Position numbers and translations under genes: made by a program
Part shown: piece by piece, positions 1 to 8,900 of the stretch
Position numbering within the stretch: the first letter of the stretch is position 1
How the letters are laid out: each line of letters starts with the position of its first letter
The notes under the pieces: generated by a model
Told to the model about the DNA's origin: nothing
Databases searched by the model: none
What the model saw: only the letters and a program-made list of their open reading frames with translations
From: Rhizobium sp. Root708
GTDB lineage: Bacteria > Pseudomonadota > Alphaproteobacteria > Rhizobiales > Rhizobiaceae
Reading direction: 5' to 3'
NCBI RefSeq assembly: GCF_001429725.1
Contig: NZ_LMHV01000023.1
Coordinates: 767-64,766 of the forward strand
Length of the DNA stretch: 64,000 nt

Positions 1-247
1 GGCTGGTCGATGTGCCGTGTGGCGACCAGTCGGACATTACTACTTTGCAAGCCGGCGGACATTCCAACTCCTCCGCCACAAGGTGTGTGGCTTCAAGGTC
101 GGCCGACGGACGGCCACCAACCTGACTGACTCATGAAAATGGAGTTACCCGTACAGTTCCATGAGAAAGTGACCTCGACGCCCACCTTCCAAAATCCTAG
201 AGATACAGAAGGAGAACGGGATCAACTGGTCCCTTTGGGAGAGTTTC

Positions 248-1477
248 ATGACCGCATCAGTTTCGGAGGCGTCCTCGGTGGATACGCCGAGCGTCAGCCA
301 GCCTCGAGTCCATCTGTTGGTCTTGCTCGCTTTGGGCCTATCGCATCTTTGCAACGACACCATTCAGTCCCTGATTCCAGCTGTCTATCCGATTTTGAAG
401 AGCGAGTTCGCCCTCGACTTCGCGCAGATCGGCGTCATAACGCTTGTTTTCCAGATCGCAGGCGCACTGCTGCAGCCGGCGATCGGGCTCTACACTGATC
501 GCCACCCATTGCCCTACTCGGCGGTATTCGGAATGGCGTTCACGCTCGCCGGTCTGATCAGTCTCGCCTACGCTTCCTCCTATGTCCTGATTCTGATCTC
601 GGTGACCTTGGTTGGTATCGGCTCATCGATCTTCCATCCGGAAGCGACACGCGCAGCCCGTTATGCCTCCGGCGGCAGGCAAGGATTGGCGCAGGGTATC
701 TTCCAGGTCGGCGGTCAGATCGGCGGCGCACTCGGGCCGCTTTGTGCCGCGGTCTTCATCGTTTCGAATGGCCGGCACAGCCTGGTATTTTTCACGGCGA
801 TGATCGCTCTGGCGATGTTCCTGCTCACATGGAGTGCCCGCCAGTACTGGTCGATCCAGTCGCAGTTCGAAGCCGCGCTACGGAGCAAGGGCGCAAAGGA
901 TGCTCGACCGGATCACTCGCGCCGGACCGTCGTTATCGGTCTCGCTGTTTTGACGCTGCTCATGGCATCGAAGCTGACCTATCTCGAGAGCTTCCGCTCA
1001 TTTTATACATTCTACCTGATCGATCGCTTCGGCGTCTCGGTGTCGATGTCGCAGATGATGCTGTTTGTATTCTTCATCTCGTCCGCTGCCGGCGTGCTGC
1101 TCGGCGGTATCGTCGGGGACAGGATCGGCAGGTACCGGATCATCTGGATTTCTATCCTGGGCCCCCTGCCCCTCACCCTGCTCTTGCCCTATGCAGACTT
1201 GTTCTGGACGGGAGTGCTGACGGTCGGTATCAACCTCATCATGGCAAGCGCGTTTGCTTCCATCATGATCTACGCGATGGACCTCGTTCCCAAGCGGATC
1301 GGCCTGATTGGCGGAATGTTCTACGGCCTCAACTTCGCGATCGGCGGGATTGCCGCAGCGTTCCTTGGCGGGTTGACTGACAGGATCGGGATTGAGGGCG
1401 TCTATCAGATATGCTCGTTCATACCGATCGCGGGTTTCCTGGCTATATTCCTGCCGCGTCTGGAGGTCAGGCGATAG
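248..1477 (+). CDS. MFS transporter, fosmidomycin-resistance (Fsr) like
   Basis: An inner-membrane drug efflux protein of the major facilitator superfamily, 409 residues, the usual length for the Fsr group. About twelve hydrophobic segments are visible, with a charged loop near residues 205-225 separating two halves of six. The N-terminal helix reads LSHLCNDTIQSLIPAVYPIL, which is typical of Fsr proteins, as is GIGSSIFHPEATRAAR near residue 130. A GGGAGAG ribosome site precedes the ATG. The gene stands alone. Fosmidomycin-type export is a family-level guess; the true substrate is unknown. Confidence 0.85.
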   Translation: MTASVSEASSVDTPSVSQPRVHLLVLLALGLSHLCNDTIQSLIPAVYPILKSEFALDFAQIGVITLVFQIAGALLQPAIGLYTDRHPLPYSAVFGMAFTLAGLISLAYASSYVLILISVTLVGIGSSIFHPEATRAARYASGGRQGLAQGIFQVGGQIGGALGPLCAAVFIVSNGRHSLVFFTAMIALAMFLLTWSARQYWSIQSQFEAALRSKGAKDARPDHSRRTVVIGLAVLTLLMASKLTYLESFRSFYTFYLIDRFGVSVSMSQMMLFVFFISSAAGVLLGGIVGDRIGRYRIIWISILGPLPLTLLLPYADLFWTGVLTVGINLIMASAFASIMIYAMDLVPKRIGLIGGMFYGLNFAIGGIAAAFLGGLTDRIGIEGVYQICSFIPIAGFLAIFLPRLEVRR

Positions 1478-1794
1478 TGCCCTGCTGATCTCACCGCTTA
1501 AGACGGGAATCTCGCAGCAGAGATAGAAGCCGTTTGCGGTCGGATCGCCCAAGCGCGGACCCTCTCGTCAGTCGGCTCGCGCTACGAAAAGCTGCGCTTT
1601 ATGAAAGACAAAGAGCCGCGCCCACAGCCGCGATACTTCTAGGGTAACGGAAATGTCGGCGGATTACTGTCTGGATTCGTGACCGCGGGCTGAAGCCGTC
1701 GCCGGCTATTTGGGTTCGGATGTCACGAAGGTGAACTGCTCGTTCATGTGGGCTTCATCGGGCGATTGCTACCGTGGGTTCGTCGTCAACAGAA
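1478..1794. other. Intergenic region with a possible gene or IS remnant
   Basis: No intact gene is seen. From about 1508 to 1642 an open frame of 46 codons on the plus strand, ending in RYEKLRFMKDKEPRPQPRYF and TAG, follows an in-frame TAA and lacks a start codon, so it could be the tail of a lost gene. Shortly after it, AATGTCGGCGGATTACTGTC resembles the repeated GGCGGACATT-type words at 32-63. These words look like insertion-sequence ends, but I could not define a complete element. Confidence 0.25.
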
Positions 1795-2934
1795 ATGAAT
1801 CATCAGGACAAGTTAGCAATGCAGCACCCTGCCGCTCCATCGGCCGGCCGAGATCCGCGCCTTGATTTTTTCCGTGGCCTGGCTCTGGTTATGATCTTCA
1901 TCAACCACGTGCCTGGCAACATGATGGAAGGAGTTACGTCGAAGAATTTCGGTTTCTCGGATGCCGCCGAAGCCTTCGTTCTGATGTCCGGCATGTCTGC
2001 GGGCCTCGCATATTCGAGCGCCTACGCCCGCGATCGTATTCACGCGATTGCCCGCATATTGCGCCGCGCGGGGCGGCTCTACAGTGTCCATCTGCTCACG
2101 ACCGTGTTGGCGGTCGTCATTCTGATGGCTGGCCACAATTTTCTGGGCACGACCGCGCTTTCCGAACGCGTCAACATGATCTCGTATCTTGAAGCGCCGT
2201 GGACGACCGCCCTGGGCGTGCTCGGCATGACGCATCAACTCGGCTACTTCAACATCCTGCCGCTCTATATGTTGCTGCTTGCAGCGACGCCTTTGTTTCT
2301 GGCTCTTGCGTCGCGCAGCCGGCGTCTTTTGTTGACAGTATCCGTATCGATCTGGGCGATTGCCGGTTGGAATAATATCAATCTGCCGAACTTCCCCACC
2401 GAAGGGTCGTGGTTCCTGAATCCGTTCTCCTGGCAGCTGATCTATTGCATCGGGCTATGCGCCGGCATCTCGTCGAAGAAGGGCGAGGTTCTCGTCAGAT
2501 ACAGCCCGGTCCTGATGACGGCTGCGATCGCATACCTCGCCTTTGCGATGTTCGTTATTCAGGGGCAGAATTACGATCTGACGAATTGGGGCGATCACCC
2601 GCTGCTGGTCGGATTTGACAAGGGAATCCTGCCTCTCCCGAGACTGCTGCACGTCCTGGCGCTGGCATACGTGATTTCGCAGATCGCCGCATTCCGTTCG
2701 ATTGCCGGAAACGCCAAGGTGGCCGCCGTGGCTCTGCTTGGAAAGCAAGGCCTCGCGGTGTTTGCCTGGGGATCGGTTACCTGCATTTCGCTACAGGTTC
2801 TTCGGGAAGCCTATGCGTTCTCACCTGCCCTTGACTGCGCGACGCTCGCGCTGGGCGTGGCGGTTCAATATGCCGTGGCACTGCGCCTGCAGGCCGAGAA
2901 AATGGTGCTACGGCCTCGTAAGCAGATGGCCTAG
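1795..2934 (+). CDS. opgC: OpgC-type membrane acyltransferase-like protein
   Basis: An integral membrane protein of the OpgC family, which succinylates periplasmic cyclic or linear glucans in proteobacteria. The signature DPRLDFFRGLALVMIFINH is near the N terminus, followed by FSDAAEAFVLMSGMSAG and about ten hydrophobic segments, and the length of 379 residues suits the family. The start is uncertain: a GTG at 1774, this ATG, or an ATG at 1819 (weakly served by AGGA) are all in frame. No glucan synthesis gene lies nearby, so the substrate is inferred from the family only. Confidence 0.8.
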   Translation: MNHQDKLAMQHPAAPSAGRDPRLDFFRGLALVMIFINHVPGNMMEGVTSKNFGFSDAAEAFVLMSGMSAGLAYSSAYARDRIHAIARILRRAGRLYSVHLLTTVLAVVILMAGHNFLGTTALSERVNMISYLEAPWTTALGVLGMTHQLGYFNILPLYMLLLAATPLFLALASRSRRLLLTVSVSIWAIAGWNNINLPNFPTEGSWFLNPFSWQLIYCIGLCAGISSKKGEVLVRYSPVLMTAAIAYLAFAMFVIQGQNYDLTNWGDHPLLVGFDKGILPLPRLLHVLALAYVISQIAAFRSIAGNAKVAAVALLGKQGLAVFAWGSVTCISLQVLREAYAFSPALDCATLALGVAVQYAVALRLQAEKMVLRPRKQMA

Positions 2935-2944
2935 ACCGGCGACA

Positions 2945-3193
2945 CTAAACGCCGGTCGATCGTTGGAGCAAGTCGCGCCATCTCTTCGCGTAACCGTCAA
3001 CCACCGGCGGATTCATGTTGGAAGCTCTGAAGCGGGCTTCGAGTAGCTTCACATCAAAATCATCCAGAGGAGTCTCCTTTGGATAATGCTTGAGCGTGTA
3101 CCTGAACATGTCTTCCCAGCTCCGGCGTACGCCGAGCGACTCGTCAGCCAGGTCCAGGCGTGTGCGATCAATGAGTTCTTCCAACGTCGTCAT
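2945..3193 (-). CDS. Small hypothetical protein
   Basis: An 82-residue soluble, charged protein beginning MTTLEELIDRTRLDLADES; no signal peptide or membrane segment. I do not recognise the family. The ATG at 3193 is preceded by GGGGCAACAG; a TTG four codons upstream is the alternative. It faces opgC tail to tail with only 10 bases between the two stop codons. The tidy frame and helix-rich composition suggest a real gene. Confidence 0.55.
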   Translation of the reverse strand: MTTLEELIDRTRLDLADESLGVRRSWEDMFRYTLKHYPKETPLDDFDVKLLEARFRASNMNPPVVDGYAKRWRDLLQRSTGV

Positions 3194-3527
3194 CTGTTGC
3201 CCCAACGAATCCGGAGCCAGATAACAACAATCTCGCGGCTTACGCGAGGACCTCGATGAAAACGGATGTTGTCATCCTCGGATGACCATACATGCGGGCC
3301 GCGCAGGCGGCGCCGACGTCTCCACGGAACGGCGACGCCGCCTGCCTGCCCTAACATGAAAAATTGGTGGTGAACGGGAAGCCCTGACGCGCAGCGAACT
3401 GAAACGCAGGAGACCGTTTCAGCGCTCAACCCTCTTCCCGTCAACCTATAAGAGAGTAGCGAGGACCGGTGAGACGCGCATATACCAATTGATATAAGCC
3501 CGGCTGCTCCGGTCACCATCGGTGTAT
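3194..3527. other. Intergenic region with a long stem-loop
   Basis: No gene is seen. Arms GCAGGCGGCG (3303-3312) and CGCCGCCTGC (3336-3345) form a perfect ten-pair stem around a 23-base loop. There is no T tract on either side, so it is not a standard intrinsic terminator. It lies between the luxR-type gene and the small gene below it, both read leftward, and could limit read-through. Confidence 0.4.
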
Positions 3528-4607
3528 TTATTTGGAGAGACCGAAGATCAGCCGCGCGAGGTCGATCTGCCGCTTGGAGCCTGTCTTGTCGAAAACGGCG
3601 TGAAGCTGTGCACGAACCGTTCCGACCGAAACATCGCGGGATTTTGCCACTTCGTCGACGCTTCTGCCGAGCCCGATCTCCCGGGCTACGCTCGCTTCGG
3701 CGGGGGTCAAGTCATAGAGGCCAGCGAGAATGCCGTCGTCGACCTTGGCATCCTTGAGCACCGGCGTGATCGCAAGCAAAAGGTCAGCGGCGTTGAAGAT
3801 GTCGTGCGCTGCGCCTGCGATCGGCAGCGCGTGAACGACCATCGCTGAGTGTTCATGTTCGGCGGCAATTGGAAAAGAGCCGCCGAGTTTGGCGACGCGC
3901 GCGTCCAACAACGATGCCCAGCGGGCGTCCGCCGCCTTCTGAGCAAACACTATTCGGTGGCGGTGGTCACGAATAACACCTGGAATGAGGCGCGCGAAGC
4001 TTTTGTTGGCGACCACAAGCCGCCCGTTCTTCAACGCCGCGGCCCAAATTCCAAGGGTCTCCATCGCATCCACGGTGGATTTGATCTGTTCGAATTTTAG
4101 CCTCGATGCCAATAGAGCTGCCCGCGCAAGGTGCGGCCGGAGCTCCGTCAGCGCAGTCGTCACCTCTTTTGGGAGAGGGCCTTCCTCGAAGCTCCTGTGC
4201 ACCGACAGCTTGATGATGTCTCCCGATGGCGAGGTTATTCCGGTGCCTGCATGCCAGAAGCATCCGTGCGGACGCATGAAACCCTGATAGTATTCGCTTT
4301 CCATCATCTCCTCGACGGACATCACGTCGGTATCCATCAGGAAGCGGGGTTCCGCGAACTTGCGGCTTCGCTCTTCACTCTGAAGATAAGGGTTCTTGGA
4401 CCCCCAGCCCCCTTCGATATAGGCCTGCATCTTAGGAACGACGGAATCATTTCCGATCCACCTGAAATCCCCATCTGGGGAAACTCCCATCAGGACACCG
4501 TCTCGCGATTGACTGCGCCGCGCCAGCTGGTCGAGCAATCCAGGGCCCTTCCAGAGCTCCGGCACCACCGCAGCTTCGTATATCGTGTCGATGAAGTCGT
4601 GATCCAT
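3528..4607 (-). CDS. LuxR-family transcriptional regulator
   Basis: A 359-residue DNA-binding regulator. The C-terminal helix-turn-helix spans roughly the last 65 residues, with LTPAEASVAREIGLGRSVDE and VAKSRDVSVGTVRAQLHAVF matching the GerE/LuxR pattern. The large N-terminal part shows no obvious receiver or autoinducer domain and may be a PAS-like sensor. The ATG at 4607 has AGGGGA six bases upstream and starts MDHDFIDTIYEAAV; a longer reading from 4637 lacks such a site. No partner kinase is adjacent, so the signal is unknown. Confidence 0.8.
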   Translation of the reverse strand: MDHDFIDTIYEAAVVPELWKGPGLLDQLARRSQSRDGVLMGVSPDGDFRWIGNDSVVPKMQAYIEGGWGSKNPYLQSEERSRKFAEPRFLMDTDVMSVEEMMESEYYQGFMRPHGCFWHAGTGITSPSGDIIKLSVHRSFEEGPLPKEVTTALTELRPHLARAALLASRLKFEQIKSTVDAMETLGIWAAALKNGRLVVANKSFARLIPGVIRDHRHRIVFAQKAADARWASLLDARVAKLGGSFPIAAEHEHSAMVVHALPIAGAAHDIFNAADLLLAITPVLKDAKVDDGILAGLYDLTPAEASVAREIGLGRSVDEVAKSRDVSVGTVRAQLHAVFDKTGSKRQIDLARLIFGLSK

Positions 4608-4876
4608 GTGCGTCCCCTGCCCCGGAAAGACTAGCACGTAGAAGATGATGTCGCGGTCTTTTTTGCAACCGTCTTAAATGAAACCACAGCGATAGCGCTG
4701 GGCTCGTCGCGCGATCGTGCGGCGCCGAGGCTTCTCACTGGCGACAGGCCGACATGGTTTCGTCGCTGCCCGGCACTCCGCACTGAAGGTCTGGATCAGC
4801 ATGGCCTGCGGACCGATCACTTCCAAACGTCCTCAACCGCTGCTATGTTAGCGGTCTCGCATTCACGCTCAGGACG

Positions 4877-5716
4877 GTGTTGGATTTGGGAATCCAGACT
4901 TCAGGAAATCAAACAGCGACCTCGCCGCTCTGGAGTAAGGGCCTGGTAGCGCTCCTGGGACTGTTCTTCTTCGTCGTCATGGGCGCAGTTTCCGAAGTGC
5001 ACCATTGGCGGGAGGCTGGTAAAAACCAACATCCCGCCGAAGACGATGGGGCCGTACCCGTTCAATCAACTGGGGATGCGATTGCAGAGCCTGTCAGTTC
5101 GCAATCGTCCATGTCGGATGGAACGCGCCTTTTCGACGTTCCACAGGCCGAATTGACCAGCCAGTTCGTTCGCAGGTGGCGGATATCCGGACCCCAGATT
5201 TGTGCAGCCTTCCGTGACGCCGGCATAGAGGCGACAGAATGGCGCGCCGCCTCCATGCGTAGTATCAGCTACGAATGCTATTTTCAGCGGATTTATGAGA
5301 GAGACGATATTCGTCCTCTGCGCTCGACCTTCCTGCGCGTTCGAGGAAACGCGTCGGGTGAGGTGCTCGAGATCAGCGGCAGGATTGTCGGGCCGACGAC
5401 TGACGACCAGGGGCTCCTCGACCCGTCCCTCATGCGCATCTTCGAGGTTCTGGTCAGCCAGGTAAGGTGGGGCGACTTTCAGGACACGCTGATCCCGATC
5501 CAGAAACTGCTGGATATCAGATGCGAACGCTTCGGCGCATCTTTCGAGTTCAAGCGAGAGCTGAGCCGGGAAAACAGTTACGATTTCACCCTGGTCCTGT
5601 CTCAGAACTCCAACCAGCAGGTCCGAACAAGAGCGTACTTCTCTCCGGACCGATGGATGGTCAATCCGGATGTCGCGAGAACGCGTCCTATGCTTCTAAC
5701 GGTGTCGAGCAGGTAA
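4877..5716 (+). CDS. Membrane-anchored hypothetical protein
   Basis: A 279-residue protein with one hydrophobic segment near residues 22-41 (GLVALLGLFFFVVMGAVSEV), a low-complexity linker to about residue 80, and a compact domain of about 190 residues predicted to lie in the periplasm. I do not recognise a catalytic motif. The track start is GTG; TTG at 4880 has AGGA five bases upstream and is an alternative. It stands alone between oppositely read genes. Similar anchored proteins of unknown role are common in rhizobia. Confidence 0.6.
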   Translation: MLDLGIQTSGNQTATSPLWSKGLVALLGLFFFVVMGAVSEVHHWREAGKNQHPAEDDGAVPVQSTGDAIAEPVSSQSSMSDGTRLFDVPQAELTSQFVRRWRISGPQICAAFRDAGIEATEWRAASMRSISYECYFQRIYERDDIRPLRSTFLRVRGNASGEVLEISGRIVGPTTDDQGLLDPSLMRIFEVLVSQVRWGDFQDTLIPIQKLLDIRCERFGASFEFKRELSRENSYDFTLVLSQNSNQQVRTRAYFSPDRWMVNPDVARTRPMLLTVSSR

Positions 5717-5905
5717 CGCGATCATCATGGAAAATATGGTCTCGCTTTACGGCCTGTCAGGCGGTTCGAACGCTTATTTCGTAAGGGCGGCGGCCTGCCA
5801 CGACGAGCAACCGTCAAATCGCCCCTTGCCTTTTGTCGAACGGATTTGTTTCCTGATGCGATCGTCGCCGACCAAGTGAGCGAAAATGTCGTGTGGAGGA
5901 AATCT

Positions 5906-6391
5906 ATGCAAACCCATGTTCTGACCGGTGGCTGCCAGTGCGGCGCAATCCGATACGCGCTTGATCAGCAACCGCAGAACGTTCACGTGTGCCACTGCCG
6001 CATGTGCCAGAAGGCGGTTGGCGGCCCCTTCGCGATCATCTGCCCTGTCATGAAGTCGGCATTTCGCCTCACACGCGGGACAGTCAGCTATTTTCATAGT
6101 TCGGATATCGCTCGCCGGGGCTATTGCCGCGGCTGCGGTACTCCGCTGATATTCGACTATCCTGATGCCGAGGACGTGGGAATTCTTGTCGGGACGCTCG
6201 ACGAGCCCGATCGCGCGCCACCGGAAAATCAGTACGGCAATGAGAGCCGTGTCGCCTGGTACGCCGGGCTGATCCAGGTGCCCGGAGATCGGCCGACTTA
6301 CGCCGACAATGCAGCGATGCTGCACCGGATTTCCAGCACCAACCGCCAGCATCCCGACCACGAAACGATCAATTGGCCTCCGGTCGACTAG
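5906..6391 (+). CDS. GFA (CENP-V) family zinc protein
   Basis: A 161-residue protein of the glutathione-dependent formaldehyde-activating (GFA) family. The zinc-binding cysteines are all present: GGCQCGAIRY near residue 8, CHCRMCQKAVGGPFA near residue 30 and YCRGCGTPL near residue 75. The ATG at 5906 follows GGAGGA with good spacing; an upstream in-frame ATG lacks a site. Most members have no proven formaldehyde role, so substrate is left open. No glutathione-pathway gene is adjacent. Confidence 0.85.
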   Translation: MQTHVLTGGCQCGAIRYALDQQPQNVHVCHCRMCQKAVGGPFAIICPVMKSAFRLTRGTVSYFHSSDIARRGYCRGCGTPLIFDYPDAEDVGILVGTLDEPDRAPPENQYGNESRVAWYAGLIQVPGDRPTYADNAAMLHRISSTNRQHPDHETINWPPVD

Positions 6392-6427
6392 CATTGTGCT
6401 CGCCCACAATGCAAACCGCCGCCATTT

Positions 6428-6580
6428 GTGAGTTGTTACGCAACAGGACCAACGAGTCCTAGCTCGTTTTCGGGGGCTAGCCTCGTGATGAGAACGCGGA
6501 TACCCCGTTCCCAGATGACGTCAGGGAAGGCTATGTAGTATCCGCCGACGGCGCGGTAAGCCTCTGGTTTTTGCCTGACG
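6428..6580 (-). other. Open frame without a start codon, possible remnant
   Basis: On the minus strand a frame runs through AYRAVGGYYIAFPDVIWERG to a TAA just left of 6440. Its residue choice looks protein-like, yet no ATG, GTG or TTG precedes it in frame. It begins inside the end of the 83-residue gene to its right in a different frame, so a frameshifted extension of that gene is possible. Confidence 0.25.
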
Positions 6581-6583
6581 CCC

Positions 6584-6835
6584 TCAGTGGCTGCTGTAGA
6601 GCGGTGGGAAGTCGTCGTCTCCCCGATCCGGGAAAAGGCTTCGCCTCATGCGCCGGATTGCTTCGGCCTCGCTGCGCTGTCGCGAAAGCATCACGCTCGT
6701 TACCTCGCTAAAAGCCGATCCGTCTTTTTCGGCGACGCGTACTGTTCCTCCTTGCGCAAGGAAGTCACAGAATGCTTCAACGGACCGGAGCCGCGTCGTC
6801 AGTTCAACATACCGATCTTCATATCGTGCCTGCAT
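6584..6835 (-). CDS. Small hypothetical protein
   Basis: An 83-residue charged protein beginning MQARYEDRYVELTTRLRSVE. The start at 6835 is chosen because AGGAGG lies six bases upstream; the longer frame to 6943 has no site. No signal peptide, membrane segment or known motif is visible. It lies downstream of the MOSC gene on the same strand, 111 bases away. Confidence 0.6.
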   Translation of the reverse strand: MQARYEDRYVELTTRLRSVEAFCDFLAQGGTVRVAEKDGSAFSEVTSVMLSRQRSEAEAIRRMRRSLFPDRGDDDFPPLYSSH

Positions 6836-6946
6836 CACCTGCCTCCTCGGACGATTGTTGACGGAGACTTCGGCGATATCATGGCTGTAATCATTGTGGA
6901 TCACTTGCGGATGCCGGGACGTTCGTTGGTGCTTCCGCAACAATCC

Positions 6947-7744
6947 CTACGATCTGGTCGGTAGCTCGTAGCCCTGCGTGCACAGCGGTCTCGTCAGAGT
7001 CCTGCCAACGCCAACGCTGACGGGATCACCGACCCTCAGGACGCCGTTGCAGACGGGCGCGCAATACACACCCATGTTGCGACTGCCGAATCTCATGATG
7101 TTTCTCAAGATCTCCGGATCGTTCGGGAACCCGTCCTGCTCGATGATCGTAAAGCCGCAGCGTTTCGTGGGGGCGATCACCGTTCCTTCCACTCCGCCGA
7201 GCCGGACGGCCTGATCGACCCAGCCGAGTTCGACAAAACCGGTTATATCCTCTGCTGTTTCGACCACGATATTGGGTCGGAAACGTCTCGGATTGGGATC
7301 GCCGGCTGGATGAAGTGACTTCAGGTGGCCGATCGAAGCGCTGGTGAGAAGATGCAACGGCGAGACGTCGTAGCGATCCTTTGCCAATGCGGCGTTCGGC
7401 ATTTCGGACTGGGTCCGCTCGTAGGGACGAAGTTCGACCTCGAAACCGAAAAACCCCGTCAGTGCCAAGCCAAGCTGCGGGTCTTTGACGCCGCGCCAAT
7501 CGTGGTTGGGGACTAGGATCTGGACCTCACCGTTCTCCGTCATCCGCGATTTCATGAACACGCATTTTTGCCATTGCCGATCCCGTTCAGGATGAGCCAC
7601 GGTGCCAGTCGACACCTCGACAAGTGCGTATCGCCGGTCACCTACCATCCCGTTGGCCGAGACTTCGCCATGGTCGAGCTGCTCTCCCGTCAAGGAGCTT
7701 ACCGGATAACGCCAAAGCTCGGTGATTTTTCCGACCTGCGGCAT
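6947..7744 (-). CDS. MOSC-domain protein (YcbX-like)
   Basis: A 265-residue protein with an N-terminal MOSC beta-barrel (GKITELWRYPVSSLTGEQ) and a C-terminal MOSC domain carrying the conserved cysteine in PTKRCGFT near residue 190. MOSC proteins bind molybdenum cofactor and can reduce N-hydroxylated compounds. It lacks the C-terminal 2Fe-2S domain of full YcbX, so electrons must come from a partner. It starts two bases beyond the stop of the upstream regulator gene, with GGAGGT inside that gene's end, so the two are co-transcribed. Confidence 0.85.
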   Translation of the reverse strand: MPQVGKITELWRYPVSSLTGEQLDHGEVSANGMVGDRRYALVEVSTGTVAHPERDRQWQKCVFMKSRMTENGEVQILVPNHDWRGVKDPQLGLALTGFFGFEVELRPYERTQSEMPNAALAKDRYDVSPLHLLTSASIGHLKSLHPAGDPNPRRFRPNIVVETAEDITGFVELGWVDQAVRLGGVEGTVIAPTKRCGFTIIEQDGFPNDPEILRNIMRFGSRNMGVYCAPVCNGVLRVGDPVSVGVGRTLTRPLCTQGYELPTRS

Positions 7745-7746
7745 GC

Positions 7747-8757
7747 TCAGTGCACCTCCAAAGGCATTGCCCGCACCTGCGAGGGCGTTGCGCCGAAGGT
7801 TCGCTTGAAGGCGCGCGTGAAGTGCGAGGCGTTTTCGAAGCCGACATCGAGCGCGATTTCGATCATCGACCGTTTGGGGTTTGCGAGGAGTTCTTTTGCC
7901 CGTTTCAGTCGGACGCGCTTGTAGGCTTGAGCCGGCGACATCCCCGCCTTCTCCATGAAGACACGCTCGAGCTGCCGGCGCGACAGTCCGACGGAGGACG
8001 CGAGTTCGGGGATCGAGATGCCGTACTCCATGTTCTGTTCCATCAGGATCATCGCGGCCCTGACACGATCATCGTCGTAGTTCTCATAGAGCGGCCGGTG
8101 CGGCTGTACGTCTCCCGGAGATCTCGCCTTCTCGATCTGCAGGACTTCGAGGGCATTTCGTTCCGCCTCGTGACTGATGTATCGGCGAACAAGAAGTGCG
8201 GCCATGTCGGCAGCGCTGGTTCCGCCAGCACAGGAACCGCGCTGGGTGTCGAGATTGAAGAGCCGGTCCGAGCGCGCCGACAGGGTCGGAAACCGCTCCT
8301 TGTAAGCCTGCACATGGAGCCAGCTGACGCAGGCATTGTGGTTTGCCATGAGGCCGGCTTCGGCGAGGATGAACGTTCCCGTGCAGAGGCCGATCAGAGG
8401 AACGCGTTGTGCAGCAGCACGTCGCAAAAACGCGACGGTCCCGTCGTCCACCGGTCGGTCGACGGTCAGCAGACCGCCAACCACCACGATGTAATCAAAG
8501 CGAGACGGATCGACGAAGTCGGAGGTCGGGGCGACTTGGACACCGCAGCTTGAGGTGACAAGATGACGCGTGCTTCCCAAAACCTGCCAATCGGCCCGTA
8601 CCCTTCCGGAGCGATCGAATTGATCACTCGCAAGACGCAGGGTGTCTACGAAAAGGGCAAATGCCGACAGCGTGAATGTCCGCGCAAGCACGAAGCCAAC
8701 CTTGAGCTGCTTGATTGCGACCGCATTTTCCCCGGTTCGAAAATCCTCTGGTCTCAT
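7747..8757 (-). CDS. GlxA-family (DJ-1/PfpI plus AraC) regulator
   Basis: A 336-residue transcription factor with a DJ-1/PfpI-like sensor domain at about residues 15-200, including the elbow GLCTGTFILAEAG near residue 120, and an AraC-type double helix-turn-helix at about 230-330 (ISIPELASSVGLSRRQLERV). This arrangement is shared by GbdR, CdhR and ArgR-type activators of betaine, carnitine and amino-acid breakdown. AGGAGG lies eight bases before the ATG. The neighbouring betaine-type permease gene makes a quaternary amine signal plausible, but this is inference. Confidence 0.88.
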   Translation of the reverse strand: MRPEDFRTGENAVAIKQLKVGFVLARTFTLSAFALFVDTLRLASDQFDRSGRVRADWQVLGSTRHLVTSSCGVQVAPTSDFVDPSRFDYIVVVGGLLTVDRPVDDGTVAFLRRAAAQRVPLIGLCTGTFILAEAGLMANHNACVSWLHVQAYKERFPTLSARSDRLFNLDTQRGSCAGGTSAADMAALLVRRYISHEAERNALEVLQIEKARSPGDVQPHRPLYENYDDDRVRAAMILMEQNMEYGISIPELASSVGLSRRQLERVFMEKAGMSPAQAYKRVRLKRAKELLANPKRSMIEIALDVGFENASHFTRAFKRTFGATPSQVRAMPLEVH

Positions 8758-8798
8758 CGGTCATGCCTCCTGTTTCGAAAGCCCATCATCAAGCGATC

Positions 8799-8897
8799 TT
8801 AAAATCCGTACGCAAGCTGATCCGGCTCGTCCACGACGGTGGTGTTGCGAGCAACGACGCGGGCGAAGCCTAAGATGCGGAAGTACGTGCTCGTCAT
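8799..8897 (-). CDS. Possible 32-residue ORF after the permease gene
   Basis: A short frame starting three bases beyond the permease stop codon encodes MTSTYFRILGFARVVARNTT and ends DEPDQLAYGF. AGGTG lies four bases before the ATG, within the permease gene end. It could be a small translationally coupled protein, or the end of a longer gene whose front was lost. I do not recognise it. Confidence 0.3.
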   Translation of the reverse strand: MTSTYFRILGFARVVARNTTVVDEPDQLAYGF

Positions 8898-8900
8898 TGG

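Noticed and set aside
998..1552. Long minus-strand frame of 184 codons
   Set aside because: It is the antisense shadow of the Fsr-like transporter gene, rich in charged and histidine residues with no ribosome site.
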